From Rhodanobacter lindaniclasticus (GTDB taxonomy: Bacteria; Pseudomonadota; Gammaproteobacteria; Xanthomonadales; Rhodanobacteraceae): a stretch of 36,101 nucleotides of DNA. Under the pieces are notes generated by a model that had not been told where the DNA came from, ran no database searches, and saw only the letters and a program-made list of their open reading frames with translations. Shown one piece after another: positions 22,054 to 29,470 of the stretch; the first letter of the stretch is position 1, and every line of letters begins with the position of its first letter. The translations under genes and the position numbers were made by a program. The stretch is taken from assembly GCF_004799035.1 (NCBI RefSeq), contig NZ_MWIO01000047.1:1-36101 (forward strand), read 5' to 3'.

Positions 22054-22440
22054 TCAAGCCGCCGTCGGGGCCTGGGTCGGCGGTTGCCACAGTTCGATGC
22101 GGGTGCCTTCGGGATCGGTGATCCAGCCGAAGCGGCCGAACTCGCTTTCGTCGACGTGCTCGTCCACCTGGACGCCCTCGGCACGCAATTGCGCCAGCAG
22201 CGCATCGAGGTCGTCGACGCGGAAGTTGATCATGTACGGCTGCGGACCCGCGCCGAAGTAGCTGGTGTCGGCGGCGAAGGGCGACCACAGCGTGTAGCCG
22301 GGACGTTGTTCGTTCTCGTCGAAACGCGCGCCGCCCCACTCCTCGGCATCGAGGCCGAGATGTCTGGCGTACCACGCCGCGAGTGCGGCAGGATCGCGGG
22401 ATTTGAAGAAGATGCCGCCGAGTCCGGTGACCTTGGCCAT
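22054..22440 (-). CDS. VOC (glyoxalase/bleomycin-resistance) family protein
   Basis: A 128-residue single-unit vicinal oxygen chelate protein (PF00903 type) with two beta-alpha-beta-beta-beta modules: KVTGLGGIFFKSRDPAALAAWYARHLGLD in the first, PYMINFRVDDLDALLAQLRAEGVQV in the second. The strand FGWITDPEGTRIELWQPP supplies a likely metal-ligand Glu. The usual first-module metal His is not seen, so the activity (lyase, dioxygenase or binding only) is uncertain. The ATG at 22440 has a GGGG stretch upstream. It precedes the GST gene. Confidence 0.88.
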   Translation of the reverse strand: MAKVTGLGGIFFKSRDPAALAAWYARHLGLDAEEWGGARFDENEQRPGYTLWSPFAADTSYFGAGPQPYMINFRVDDLDALLAQLRAEGVQVDEHVDESEFGRFGWITDPEGTRIELWQPPTQAPTAA

Positions 22441-22495
22441 GTCGTTGCCCCGTTGCGTCGGATGTCCCGACCCATCGTATCCCGACGCATCCCGT

Positions 22496-22567
22496 GTAGG
22501 GCGGGCACTGCCCGCCGCTCTTCGGCCTGCATGTGAAGCAGAGGCCGGCGGGCGGTGCCCGCCCTAC
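22496..22567. repeat. GTAG-type REP pair (BIME-like) overlapping the end of the helicase gene
   Basis: Two inverted REP units. The left unit (22496-22516) starts GTAG and holds the hairpin GGCGGGCA-C-TGCCCGCC. The right unit (22547-22567) is its inverted copy, ending CTAC, with hairpin arms GGCGGGC/GCCCGCC. They are separated by 30 bases (22517-22546). The GTAG head followed by a palindrome is the mark of REPs mobilised by RAYT (TnpA-REP) transposases. No such transposase is in the window. The stop codon TAG of the neighbouring yoaA-like gene is part of the right unit. Confidence 0.88.
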
Positions 22568-24504
22568 GAGGTGGCGGTAAAAAAGGCCTGCACGTCGGCC
22601 AGTTCGCGGGTGCGCGGCATCGGCGGCACGCTGGCGAGAAAGAGTTTGCCGTAGCCCCTGCCGGTGAGGCGCGGGTCGCACAGCACCAGCACGCCGCGGT
22701 CGTGCACGCTGCGGATCAGGCGGCCGGCGCCCTGCTTCAGCGCGATCACCGCGCTGGGCACCTGCCAGCCCATGAACGGGTTGATGCCGGATCGTTCCAG
22801 CGCGGCGAGGCGCGCCATCAGCACCGGATCGTCGGGCGCGGCGAACGGCAGCTTGTCGATCACCACCACGCTGAGCGCCTCGCCGACCACGTCGACGCCC
22901 TCCCAGAAGCTGGCCGCGCCGAGCAGCACGCCATGGCCGCTGGCGCGGAACTCCTCCAGCAGCCGCGGCCGCGGCGCGCTGCCCTGCACGAACAGCGGCC
23001 ACGGCACCTTGTCCTGCAGCAGCTCGGCGGCGCGGCGCAGCGCGCGATGCGAGGTGAACAGCAAGAAGGCACGGCCGTTCGACGCTTGCAGCACCGGCAG
23101 CACCGCCGCGATCACCTGCTCGGTGTAGTCGCGTGCGTTTGGATCGGGCAGCCCCGACGGCAGGTAGCACAGTGCCTGATGCGCGTAGTCGAACGGGCTG
23201 TCCAGGCTCAAGGTCTGCGGCTCGTCCAGCCCGAGCTGGCGCGCGAAGTGGTCGAAGTTGCCGGCTACCGACAGCGTGGCCGAGGTGTGGATCCACGCCG
23301 CCTGGGTGCGCTCGCGCAGGCCGCGCATCGGCGCGGCCAGATCCAGCGGCGTGGCGTACAGCGCGAAGCCGCGCGGGAAGGTTTCGTACCAGCGCACGTC
23401 CTGCTCGCCGTGCGTTTCGACGATGCGCTGCAGCCGCTCGGCGAACAGTTCGGCGCGCTCGTGCAGGTTGGCAAGGCCGCGCGAGCGCTCGGCCTGCGAG
23501 GCGAGCAGCTCAGCCAGCGTGGCCAGCAGTTCGCCCAGCTCGTGCAGCGCGGCGCGCACCTCGGCGCGATCTTCCAGTAGCGCGAACGCGCCGCGCGAGG
23601 GCAGCGGATCCATCGCCAGGCGCAGCTTGCGCAGCGCGCCCTGCAGCGCTTCGACCGGCTCCAGCAGCAGGCCGATCGCGCCGGTGACGCCGCTGCATTC
23701 GGTCAGCGTGTCCTGCGCCATGTCGGTGAGCTGGCGCGCGCTGAGGCTCTGCGAGAAGAACTGGCCGGCCAGTTCGGGAATCTGGTGCGCCTCGTCGAGG
23801 ATGAAGGCGGCCGCGCCGGGCAGGATCTCGCCGAAGCCTTCCTGCTTCAGCGCCAGATCGGCGAACAGCAGGTGATGGTTGACCACCACCACGTCCGCCT
23901 CCATCGCCTCGCGGCGCGCCTTGAACACGTGGCAGTCCTCGTAGAACGGGCACTCCACGCCGAGGCAGTTCTCCGCGGTGGAGGTGACCCGCGGCCACAG
24001 CGGCGATTCCTCCGGCACCTCGGCCAGCTCCATGCGGTCGCCGCGGCGGGTGCGCGCGGACCAGGCGCGGATCGTCGCCAGCTGCGCCGCCTGCGCCGGG
24101 GCGAGACTGCCACCGTCGCGCACGGTCTGCTCGAGCCGGTACAGGCACAGGTAGTTCGCGCGGCCTTTCAGCAGCGCCGTCTTCAGGCGCGCGCCGAGCA
24201 CCGAGCGCACCTTCGGCAGGTCGCGAAAGTACAGCTGGTCCTGCAGCGCCTTGGTGCCGGTGGAGACGATCACCCGCTCGCCCGACAGCAGCGCCGGCAC
24301 CAGGTAGGCGTAGGTCTTGCCGGTGCCGGTGCCGGCCTCGGCGACCAGCGTGTCGCGCCCGGCGATGGCCTGCCGCACCGCCCGCGCCATCGCCTGCTGC
24401 GCCAGCCGCGGCGCGAAGTCCGGCAGCTCGCGCGCGAACGGGCCGTCGGCACCGAGCAAGGCGCCGACGTCGTCGTCGGACGCGGTGTCGTCGGGAGCGA
24501 TCAT
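22564..24504 (-). CDS. yoaA: ATP-dependent DNA helicase, DinG/YoaA family (XPD-like, Fe-S)
   Basis: A superfamily 2 helicase of the XPD/DinG group, 646 residues, close to E. coli YoaA (636). Walker A is EAGTGTGKT at about 56-64 and Walker B is ILDEAHQ at about 234-240. The four cysteines of the Fe-S cluster are present: Cys119 (NYLCLYRLEQ) and Cys179, 184 and 190 (ENCLGVECPFYEDC). The C-terminal helicase part has YTEQVIAAVLPVL, LLFTSHRALRRA and ASFWEGVDVVGEALSVVVI. The lack of an N-terminal exonuclease domain fits YoaA, a DNA-repair helicase. I took the ATG at 24504; an in-frame start at 24582 would add 26 unlikely residues. The stop codon comes from a REP unit. Confidence 0.93.
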   Translation of the reverse strand: MIAPDDTASDDDVGALLGADGPFARELPDFAPRLAQQAMARAVRQAIAGRDTLVAEAGTGTGKTYAYLVPALLSGERVIVSTGTKALQDQLYFRDLPKVRSVLGARLKTALLKGRANYLCLYRLEQTVRDGGSLAPAQAAQLATIRAWSARTRRGDRMELAEVPEESPLWPRVTSTAENCLGVECPFYEDCHVFKARREAMEADVVVVNHHLLFADLALKQEGFGEILPGAAAFILDEAHQIPELAGQFFSQSLSARQLTDMAQDTLTECSGVTGAIGLLLEPVEALQGALRKLRLAMDPLPSRGAFALLEDRAEVRAALHELGELLATLAELLASQAERSRGLANLHERAELFAERLQRIVETHGEQDVRWYETFPRGFALYATPLDLAAPMRGLRERTQAAWIHTSATLSVAGNFDHFARQLGLDEPQTLSLDSPFDYAHQALCYLPSGLPDPNARDYTEQVIAAVLPVLQASNGRAFLLFTSHRALRRAAELLQDKVPWPLFVQGSAPRPRLLEEFRASGHGVLLGAASFWEGVDVVGEALSVVVIDKLPFAAPDDPVLMARLAALERSGINPFMGWQVPSAVIALKQGAGRLIRSVHDRGVLVLCDPRLTGRGYGKLFLASVPPMPRTRELADVQAFFTATS

Positions 24505-24613
24505 CCGCCGATTATGGCCGAGCGACCGCCGCCGACAAAGCGGCGCGGGAACCGCGCCGGCGCCTGGCGCATCCACTGGCATGCCACCCGCCCGTCACTC
24601 CAAGGAGGCTGCC

Positions 24614-25162
24614 GTGAGACTGTTCGCACCCGAAATCGCACCCGTACTCGACCTGGTCGACATTCACGGCCAGGCCATCGCGACCAGCCAACCCGGTCGG
24701 CTGACCCTGCTCTCGTTCTTCCGAGATGCGGCCTGCCCGTTCTGCAATTTCCGCATCTACGAGCTGACCCAGCGGCACCAGGAATTGTCCGAGCGCGGGC
24801 TGGACGTGGTGGCGGTGTTCAGCGCCTCGCAGGCGGAGGTGCTGCGCTTCGCCGGCCACCGCCCGCGGCCGTTTCCGCTGGCGGCCGACCCCACCTCGCG
24901 TGCGCACGAGGTGTACGGCATCGAGCGTTCCCTGTGGCGCAAGTTGAAGGCGATCGTGACACGGGTGCCGACCCTGATCCGCGGCCTGCGCCTGGTCGGC
25001 CTGGCCGGCCTCAACACCGGCAACCTGATGCCGGCGGATTTCCTGATCGACGGCCGTGGCCGCATCGTGGAGGCCTATTACGGCCGCGACGCCGGTGACC
25101 GGATTCCGCTGCAGCGGGTCGAAAGCCTGCTGCGGCAGGACCGCAACCGTCGCGCGGCGTAG
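24614..25162 (+). CDS. Peroxiredoxin-like (AhpC/TSA, thioredoxin-fold) protein
   Basis: A 182-residue thioredoxin-fold protein of the redoxin/AhpC-TSA type. The active site is CPFCNFRIYEL with Cys41 and Cys44, a CxxC rather than the single peroxidatic Cys of many peroxiredoxins. This recalls the Prx-like SelL/YbbN-type and PRXL2 groups. LTLLSFFRDAACPF precedes it, and later VVAVFSASQAEVLRF, ADPTSRAHEVYGI and ADFLIDGRGRIVEAYYGRDAGD are typical. The GTG at 24614 is preceded by AAGGAGG. It is divergent from the helicase and 64 bases upstream of the MAPEG gene, with which it may be co-transcribed. Thiol-dependent peroxidase is the likely activity. Confidence 0.88.
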   Translation: MRLFAPEIAPVLDLVDIHGQAIATSQPGRLTLLSFFRDAACPFCNFRIYELTQRHQELSERGLDVVAVFSASQAEVLRFAGHRPRPFPLAADPTSRAHEVYGIERSLWRKLKAIVTRVPTLIRGLRLVGLAGLNTGNLMPADFLIDGRGRIVEAYYGRDAGDRIPLQRVESLLRQDRNRRAA

Positions 25163-25226
25163 CGGCCACTGGCAAGGGGCGGCGGCTCGGCTCACCATGC
25201 GCGCACCATCGCCGGAGGGCTGCTTC

Positions 25227-25616
25227 GTGACGACCGAACTTTGCATGCTGCTGTGGAGCGTGGTGCTGGGACTGGTGCAGATCGCGCTGGCGGCGAGCTG
25301 TTCGTTCGGCCAGCGCGGGCTGGACTGGATCGTCAGCGCACGCGATGAGGTGAAGCCGCCGCTGGTCGGCATCGGCGGGCGGCTTGATCGCGCCCGCGCG
25401 AATTTCCTGGAGACCTTTCCGCTGTTCGCCGCGGCGGTGCTGGCTGCCCACGTGCTGCAGCAGCATGACCAGCTCACCGTGCTCGGTGCGCAACTTTATT
25501 TCTGGGCGCGCGTGCTCTACGTGCCGGTGTACGCCGCCGGCATTCCCTACCTGCGCTCGCTGACCTGGGCGGTGAGCGTCGCCGGCATCGTCTTGCTGCT
25601 GGTGGCGCTGGCCTGA
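25227..25616 (+). CDS. MAPEG family membrane protein
   Basis: A 129-residue membrane-associated eicosanoid/glutathione metabolism (MAPEG, PF01124) protein with four membrane helices. The family signature is RARANFLETFPLFAAAVLAAH, where Arg/Asn/Glu are conserved. It continues AQLYFWARVLYVPVYAAGIPYLRS. The start is GTG at 25227, with GGAGG 10 bases upstream. An in-frame ATG at 25198 would add 10 residues and is less likely given this site. Bacterial members have weak glutathione-conjugating activity at best; the substrate is not known. It lies downstream of the peroxiredoxin-like gene and is convergent with the TPR-like lipoprotein gene, with only four bases between the stop codons. Confidence 0.92.
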   Translation: MTTELCMLLWSVVLGLVQIALAASCSFGQRGLDWIVSARDEVKPPLVGIGGRLDRARANFLETFPLFAAAVLAAHVLQQHDQLTVLGAQLYFWARVLYVPVYAAGIPYLRSLTWAVSVAGIVLLLVALA

Positions 25617-25620
25617 AGTC

Positions 25621-26145
25621 TCAGTACCGCGGCACGCCCGCCTTGCGGCACTGCTGCACCCATTTGCGCGCAGTCGACGCGCCGGTCTTGTCGTTCGCCT
25701 GCAAGCGGGTTTCGACGATGGTCTGCCAGTTGCGCGCGCACAACGGGCCGAGGCGCGGGCCCAGCGTCCACGACTTGTGCGCCAGCTTTTCGGCGCGGAC
25801 GAAGTTCTTCAGCCGGATGGCGATCTCGGCGCGATCCTGCAGCAGATCGGGCGCCTCGGGGCTGATCTGCAGCGCCTTGTCCAGCGCGGTGGCGGCGGCG
25901 GTGTAGTTCCCGCTGCGTTCGTCCTGGGCCGCCTCGGTCATCAGCGCATCCACCGCCGGGTCGCGCAGCGGCTTCACGTCGATGACCGAATCGTCGTGCG
26001 CGCCGGCGGCACGAATCGCGGCGACGGCGTCATGATCCGGCGCGACCGCCGGCGCCGCTGCCGGCGCGGAGCGAAACACGCCGCAGCCGGCCAGGGTCGC
26101 AAGCAGCGCCGACAGCAGCAGCGGCGCGAGACGTCGTGAAGTCAT
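25621..26145 (-). CDS. Lipoprotein with TPR-like repeats, downstream of PBP1b
   Basis: A 174-residue lipoprotein with the signal MTSRRLAPLLLSALLATLAGC and the lipobox LAGC (Cys21), followed by Gly, which favours the outer membrane. After a proline-alanine linker (about 29-40), helical pairs follow: DALMTEAAQDERSGNYTAAA, then LDKALQISPEAPDLLQDRAE and IAIRLKNFVRAEKLAHKSW, typical of tetratricopeptide repeats. The ATG at 26145 lies 8 bases past the mrcB stop; a GTG two codons upstream is an alternative. The direct link to mrcB suggests a cell-wall-synthesis accessory role, comparable in position, not in sequence, to CpoB or LpoB. This role is inference. Confidence 0.84.
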   Translation of the reverse strand: MTSRRLAPLLLSALLATLAGCGVFRSAPAAAPAVAPDHDAVAAIRAAGAHDDSVIDVKPLRDPAVDALMTEAAQDERSGNYTAAATALDKALQISPEAPDLLQDRAEIAIRLKNFVRAEKLAHKSWTLGPRLGPLCARNWQTIVETRLQANDKTGASTARKWVQQCRKAGVPRY

Positions 26146-26153
26146 GGGCACGG

Positions 26154-28550
26154 TCACGGTGTGGTGGTGGAGGGAGCGGGGGTAGTAACGCCGCCGCCGA
26201 ACAGGCTTTGCCAGAAGCAGCCTTCGGCATCGGCCGGCAGGCTGCCGGCGACCACCGGCACTTCTTGCGCGCCCTGGCATTGCGGTTCGGTGCGGCGACC
26301 GTCGTCGGGGTTGATCCAGGCCATCTCCAGGCCCGGTCCCGGTGCGGCGGACAGCGGCGTGGTCGGCAGCTTGACGAACAGGTCGCGCCAGGCACGCAGA
26401 CCGCCGCTGGCACCGAACAACGTGGTCGGCTTGTTGTCGTCGCGGCCCATCCAGAACACCGCCAGGTGGTCGCCGGTGAAGCCGGCGAACCAGCTGTCGC
26501 GCATGTCGTTGCTGGTGCCGGTCTTGCCGGCGGCATGCAGCGAGGCCAGCGCGGAGTTGCCGATCGCGCTGGCGGTGCCGTACTCGGCCACCTGCTGCAT
26601 CGCCCAGGTGGTCAGCCGCACCGCCTCCTGGTACTCGCCGGGGCCGGGCTGCACCTGGTAGCGCTTGATCGTGCGGCCCTTGCCGTCGAGCACGCCGCGC
26701 ACCGCCAGCAGCGGCAGGGCGTGACCATCTGCCGCCAGATACTGATAGAGCTGCGCCACCTGCAGCGGCGACAGGTCGAGCGCTCCGATGAGCAGCGAGG
26801 GGCTGGGGTTGACGTCGGTGAGCCCGAACGATTCGAGGAACGCGCGGATGCGCGGCAAGCCCACCGCCATGCCGAGGTGGATGGTGGCGAGGTTCCACGA
26901 ATGCGCCAGCGCGTCGACCATGATCAGCGGATCGTGGCTGCGGTGGTCGTCGTTCTGCGGCGTCCACATGCTGCCGTTGGGCTGGCGCATGCTGATCGGG
27001 CTGTCGTCCATCATGCTGGCCAGATTCCAGCGCTCGGGCTGGGTCAGCGCGACGAGGTAGACGAACGGCTTGATCGTCGAGCCGATCTGCCGGCGGATGT
27101 CCAGCGCACGGTTGAAGCCCGGCTCGCCCGGGTTGCGGTTGCCGACCACGGCAAGCACGCTGCCGCTGTGCGCATCGGTGACCACCGCCGCCGCCTGCAC
27201 GCCGTCGCCGCGCTTGCCAAGGCCCTTGAGCGAGCTGGTGATCGCCTGCTCGGTGTACAGCTGCGCGGCGGGGTCCAGCGTGGTGAAGATCGACAGGTTG
27301 CCTTCGCGCAGCGCCTTCTCGTCGAAGTCGGTGGTGATCTGCTTGCGCACCAGGTCCATGAACGCGGGGAAGCGGTTGTGCGGCAGCTGGCCGTCCTTGA
27401 TCACGTCCAGCGGCGCGGCCTGGCCCGCGTTGAGCTGCGCGGCGCTGATCAGGCCGGTGTCGAAGAACTCCTGCAGCACCAGGTTGCGCCGCGCCAGCGC
27501 GCGCTTGGGTGCGCGGCGCGGGTCGTAATAGCTCGGCCCCTTCACCAGACCAACCAGCAAGGCGATCTCCTGCGGCCGCAGCTCCTGCAGCCGGCGCCCG
27601 AAATAGAACTCCGACGCGGCGCCGAAACCGTGCACCGCCTGCGCGCCCTGCTGGCCGAGGAACACGTCGTTGACGTAGGCCTCCAGGATGCGCCCCTTGC
27701 TGTAGTGCGCCTCCAGCAACAGCGACATCAGCGCTTCGTTGATCTTGCGCGTCAGGGTCTGGTCGCGGCTCAGGAACAGGTTGCGCACCAGCTGCTGGGT
27801 CAGCGTGGAGCCGCCCTGCACGGTGTGGCCGGCGCGCAGATTGGCCAGCGCCGCGCGCGCGATCGCGCCGAAGTCGATGCCGATGTTGTTCTTGAAATTG
27901 CGGTCCTCGACCGACTGCAGGCCCTTGACCAGCAGCGGCGGCACGTCGCCCAGCTGCACGAAGCGGCGCTCCTCCTGGCTGGCGCCGTACAGCGTGGCAA
28001 TGCGCGCCGGATCGAGATGGATCTGCTTGATCGACTGCTTGTCCGCCGCGGTACGCACCGAAACCACTTCGCCGCCGCCCAGGGTCACCACGATGCGCTT
28101 GGGCAGCTCGCCGCCGTCAGGGCCGGCGTAGCCGCGCGAGGAAATCGTGTAGCGGCTGCCCTGCTTCATCCAGCTGCCGGGCACCTGGCCCTTGCCGTCG
28201 TGGCTGTAGCCGGCGAAGGTCAGCTCCAGCTCCAGCGCGGCGCTGGTCATCGGCTCGCCGGCCTGCAGCGGCAGCGGCCGCGCATACACGCGCGTGGGCA
28301 CCGCGAACACCAGGTCGTTGAAACGATCCTGCACGCGCTTGTTGAGCACCAGCACGTACGGCAACACGAAACCGACCAGCAGGCCCAGGCCGATCCAGAA
28401 CGGAATGCGCAGCCACGGCCAGCTGCGGCGGGCAAGCGAAAGGGTGCGGTCGAGGAAGCTCAAGGGCGGCGGAATCCGGCAATCAGGTTCCCCGATGATA
28501 GGGCGTGCATCCCGGCGGGCCCATGAACGCCGCGGCGGATTTGCGGGCAA
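26154..28550 (-). CDS. mrcB: Penicillin-binding protein 1B (bifunctional transglycosylase/transpeptidase)
   Basis: A class A PBP that polymerises and cross-links peptidoglycan. Order: cytoplasmic lead, one membrane helix (about 49-69), a UB2H-like domain (about 75-180), the GT51 glycosyltransferase with catalytic Glu215 in SVEDRNFKNN and the GGSTLTQQLVRNLFLS motif at 247-262, then the transpeptidase with SxxK Ser491/Lys494 (GSTIKPF), SxN Ser551-Asn553 and KTG 676-678 (AGKTGTSND). All catalytic motifs are intact. The 798-codon frame opens at TTG 28550, which has no ribosome-binding site; an in-frame TTG at 28463 would give 769 residues, and the true start is uncertain. It is followed by a TPR-like lipoprotein gene 8 bases away. 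Confidence 0.94.
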   Translation of the reverse strand: MPANPPRRSWARRDARPIIGEPDCRIPPPLSFLDRTLSLARRSWPWLRIPFWIGLGLLVGFVLPYVLVLNKRVQDRFNDLVFAVPTRVYARPLPLQAGEPMTSAALELELTFAGYSHDGKGQVPGSWMKQGSRYTISSRGYAGPDGGELPKRIVVTLGGGEVVSVRTAADKQSIKQIHLDPARIATLYGASQEERRFVQLGDVPPLLVKGLQSVEDRNFKNNIGIDFGAIARAALANLRAGHTVQGGSTLTQQLVRNLFLSRDQTLTRKINEALMSLLLEAHYSKGRILEAYVNDVFLGQQGAQAVHGFGAASEFYFGRRLQELRPQEIALLVGLVKGPSYYDPRRAPKRALARRNLVLQEFFDTGLISAAQLNAGQAAPLDVIKDGQLPHNRFPAFMDLVRKQITTDFDEKALREGNLSIFTTLDPAAQLYTEQAITSSLKGLGKRGDGVQAAAVVTDAHSGSVLAVVGNRNPGEPGFNRALDIRRQIGSTIKPFVYLVALTQPERWNLASMMDDSPISMRQPNGSMWTPQNDDHRSHDPLIMVDALAHSWNLATIHLGMAVGLPRIRAFLESFGLTDVNPSPSLLIGALDLSPLQVAQLYQYLAADGHALPLLAVRGVLDGKGRTIKRYQVQPGPGEYQEAVRLTTWAMQQVAEYGTASAIGNSALASLHAAGKTGTSNDMRDSWFAGFTGDHLAVFWMGRDDNKPTTLFGASGGLRAWRDLFVKLPTTPLSAAPGPGLEMAWINPDDGRRTEPQCQGAQEVPVVAGSLPADAEGCFWQSLFGGGVTTPAPSTTTP

Positions 28551-28587
28551 ATTCGGGGCAATCGGAGGGGCGTGGACGCCGTCAGGC

Positions 28588-29463
28588 TCACTTTCTGTCC
28601 GCGGAAGCCGGGCCGGCGTCCTCGCGTGGCTGGCGCGCCCACGTCGCCGCGTCCGGCTGGAACGGGCGCGGATGGATACCCAGCAAGCGCTGCAGCGGAC
28701 CGTTGTCGGCGACCAGGTCGCTGTCCAGCCGGCTCAGCGGACCGCGCAGCGGTGGCCACGCGCGCCCAACCAGTTGCAGCAGCCAGGCAGGCAGCGGCAA
28801 GCTCACGGTGGTGCGCGGCAGGCTGTCGCGGACCCGCGCGAACATCTGCGGATAAGGCAACCGCTCGCCGCCGCCGATCGGCACGATGCGTCCGGCCGAC
28901 GCCGGGCAATCCAGCGCGGCCAGCACGGCCTGCGCGATGTCGTCGGCGTGCACCGGCTGGCGCAGGCCGCGCGCCGAGGGGATCGGGAACAGCCGCGTAC
29001 GCAACGCGCGGCGGGCGATCGGCGTGAGGCTGCGATCCAGCCCCGCGCCATACACCAGGGTCGGCCGCAGCACCGTCCACGCGCAGCCATGCCGGGCGCA
29101 GGCGGCAGCCAGCGCGGACTCGCCCTCGCGCAGCTGGCGCGCGATCGCCCGCTCGGCGGGCACCGCCGAATCCCGCTTGGTTTCGGCACTCATCGAACTG
29201 GTGGCGACCACCCTCGGTGCGCCGCTCAGGTTGGCGTGGGCCAGCCATTCGGCCAGCGCCAGCAAGGGGCCGAAACTGATGATCGCCGACAGTTCGGGCA
29301 GTGTCGGCATGTCGTGCGGCAGGGTGCCGCGCAACCACTGCACGCCGTCGCGTGCGGGCCGCGGGTGCCGGCTCAGTGCCAGCACCGGTTCGCCGGTGGC
29401 GCGCAGGCGCGGCAGCAGGAAATGACCGATCTGACTGCTGCCGCCGATGACCAGCACCGTCAT
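28588..29463 (-). CDS. NAD(P)-dependent epimerase/dehydratase-like SDR protein
   Basis: A 291-residue Rossmann-fold protein of the atypical extended SDR group. The nucleotide-binding loop is VLVIGGSSQIGHFLLPRL (GGxxxxG, residues 3-20). SGAPRVVATSSMSA at about 80-93 is where catalytic Ser/Thr lies, and the WTVLRPTLVYGAG segment follows. The full YxxxK pair is not clear, so the catalytic competence is open. RQPVHADDIAQAVLAAL at about 168 is a well conserved feature. The ATG at 29463 is 7 bases past the stop of the TPR-like membrane protein gene, so the two form a unit. The substrate is unknown. Confidence 0.85.
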   Translation of the reverse strand: MTVLVIGGSSQIGHFLLPRLRATGEPVLALSRHPRPARDGVQWLRGTLPHDMPTLPELSAIISFGPLLALAEWLAHANLSGAPRVVATSSMSAETKRDSAVPAERAIARQLREGESALAAACARHGCAWTVLRPTLVYGAGLDRSLTPIARRALRTRLFPIPSARGLRQPVHADDIAQAVLAALDCPASAGRIVPIGGGERLPYPQMFARVRDSLPRTTVSLPLPAWLLQLVGRAWPPLRGPLSRLDSDLVADNGPLQRLLGIHPRPFQPDAATWARQPREDAGPASADRK

Positions 29464-29470
29464 GCCGGCC

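Noticed and set aside
26136..28526. A plus-strand open frame of nearly 800 codons opposite mrcB
   Set aside because: mrcB has all catalytic motifs on the other strand. The plus-strand product is low-complexity Arg/His/Gln/Gly-rich, a shadow of biased codon use.
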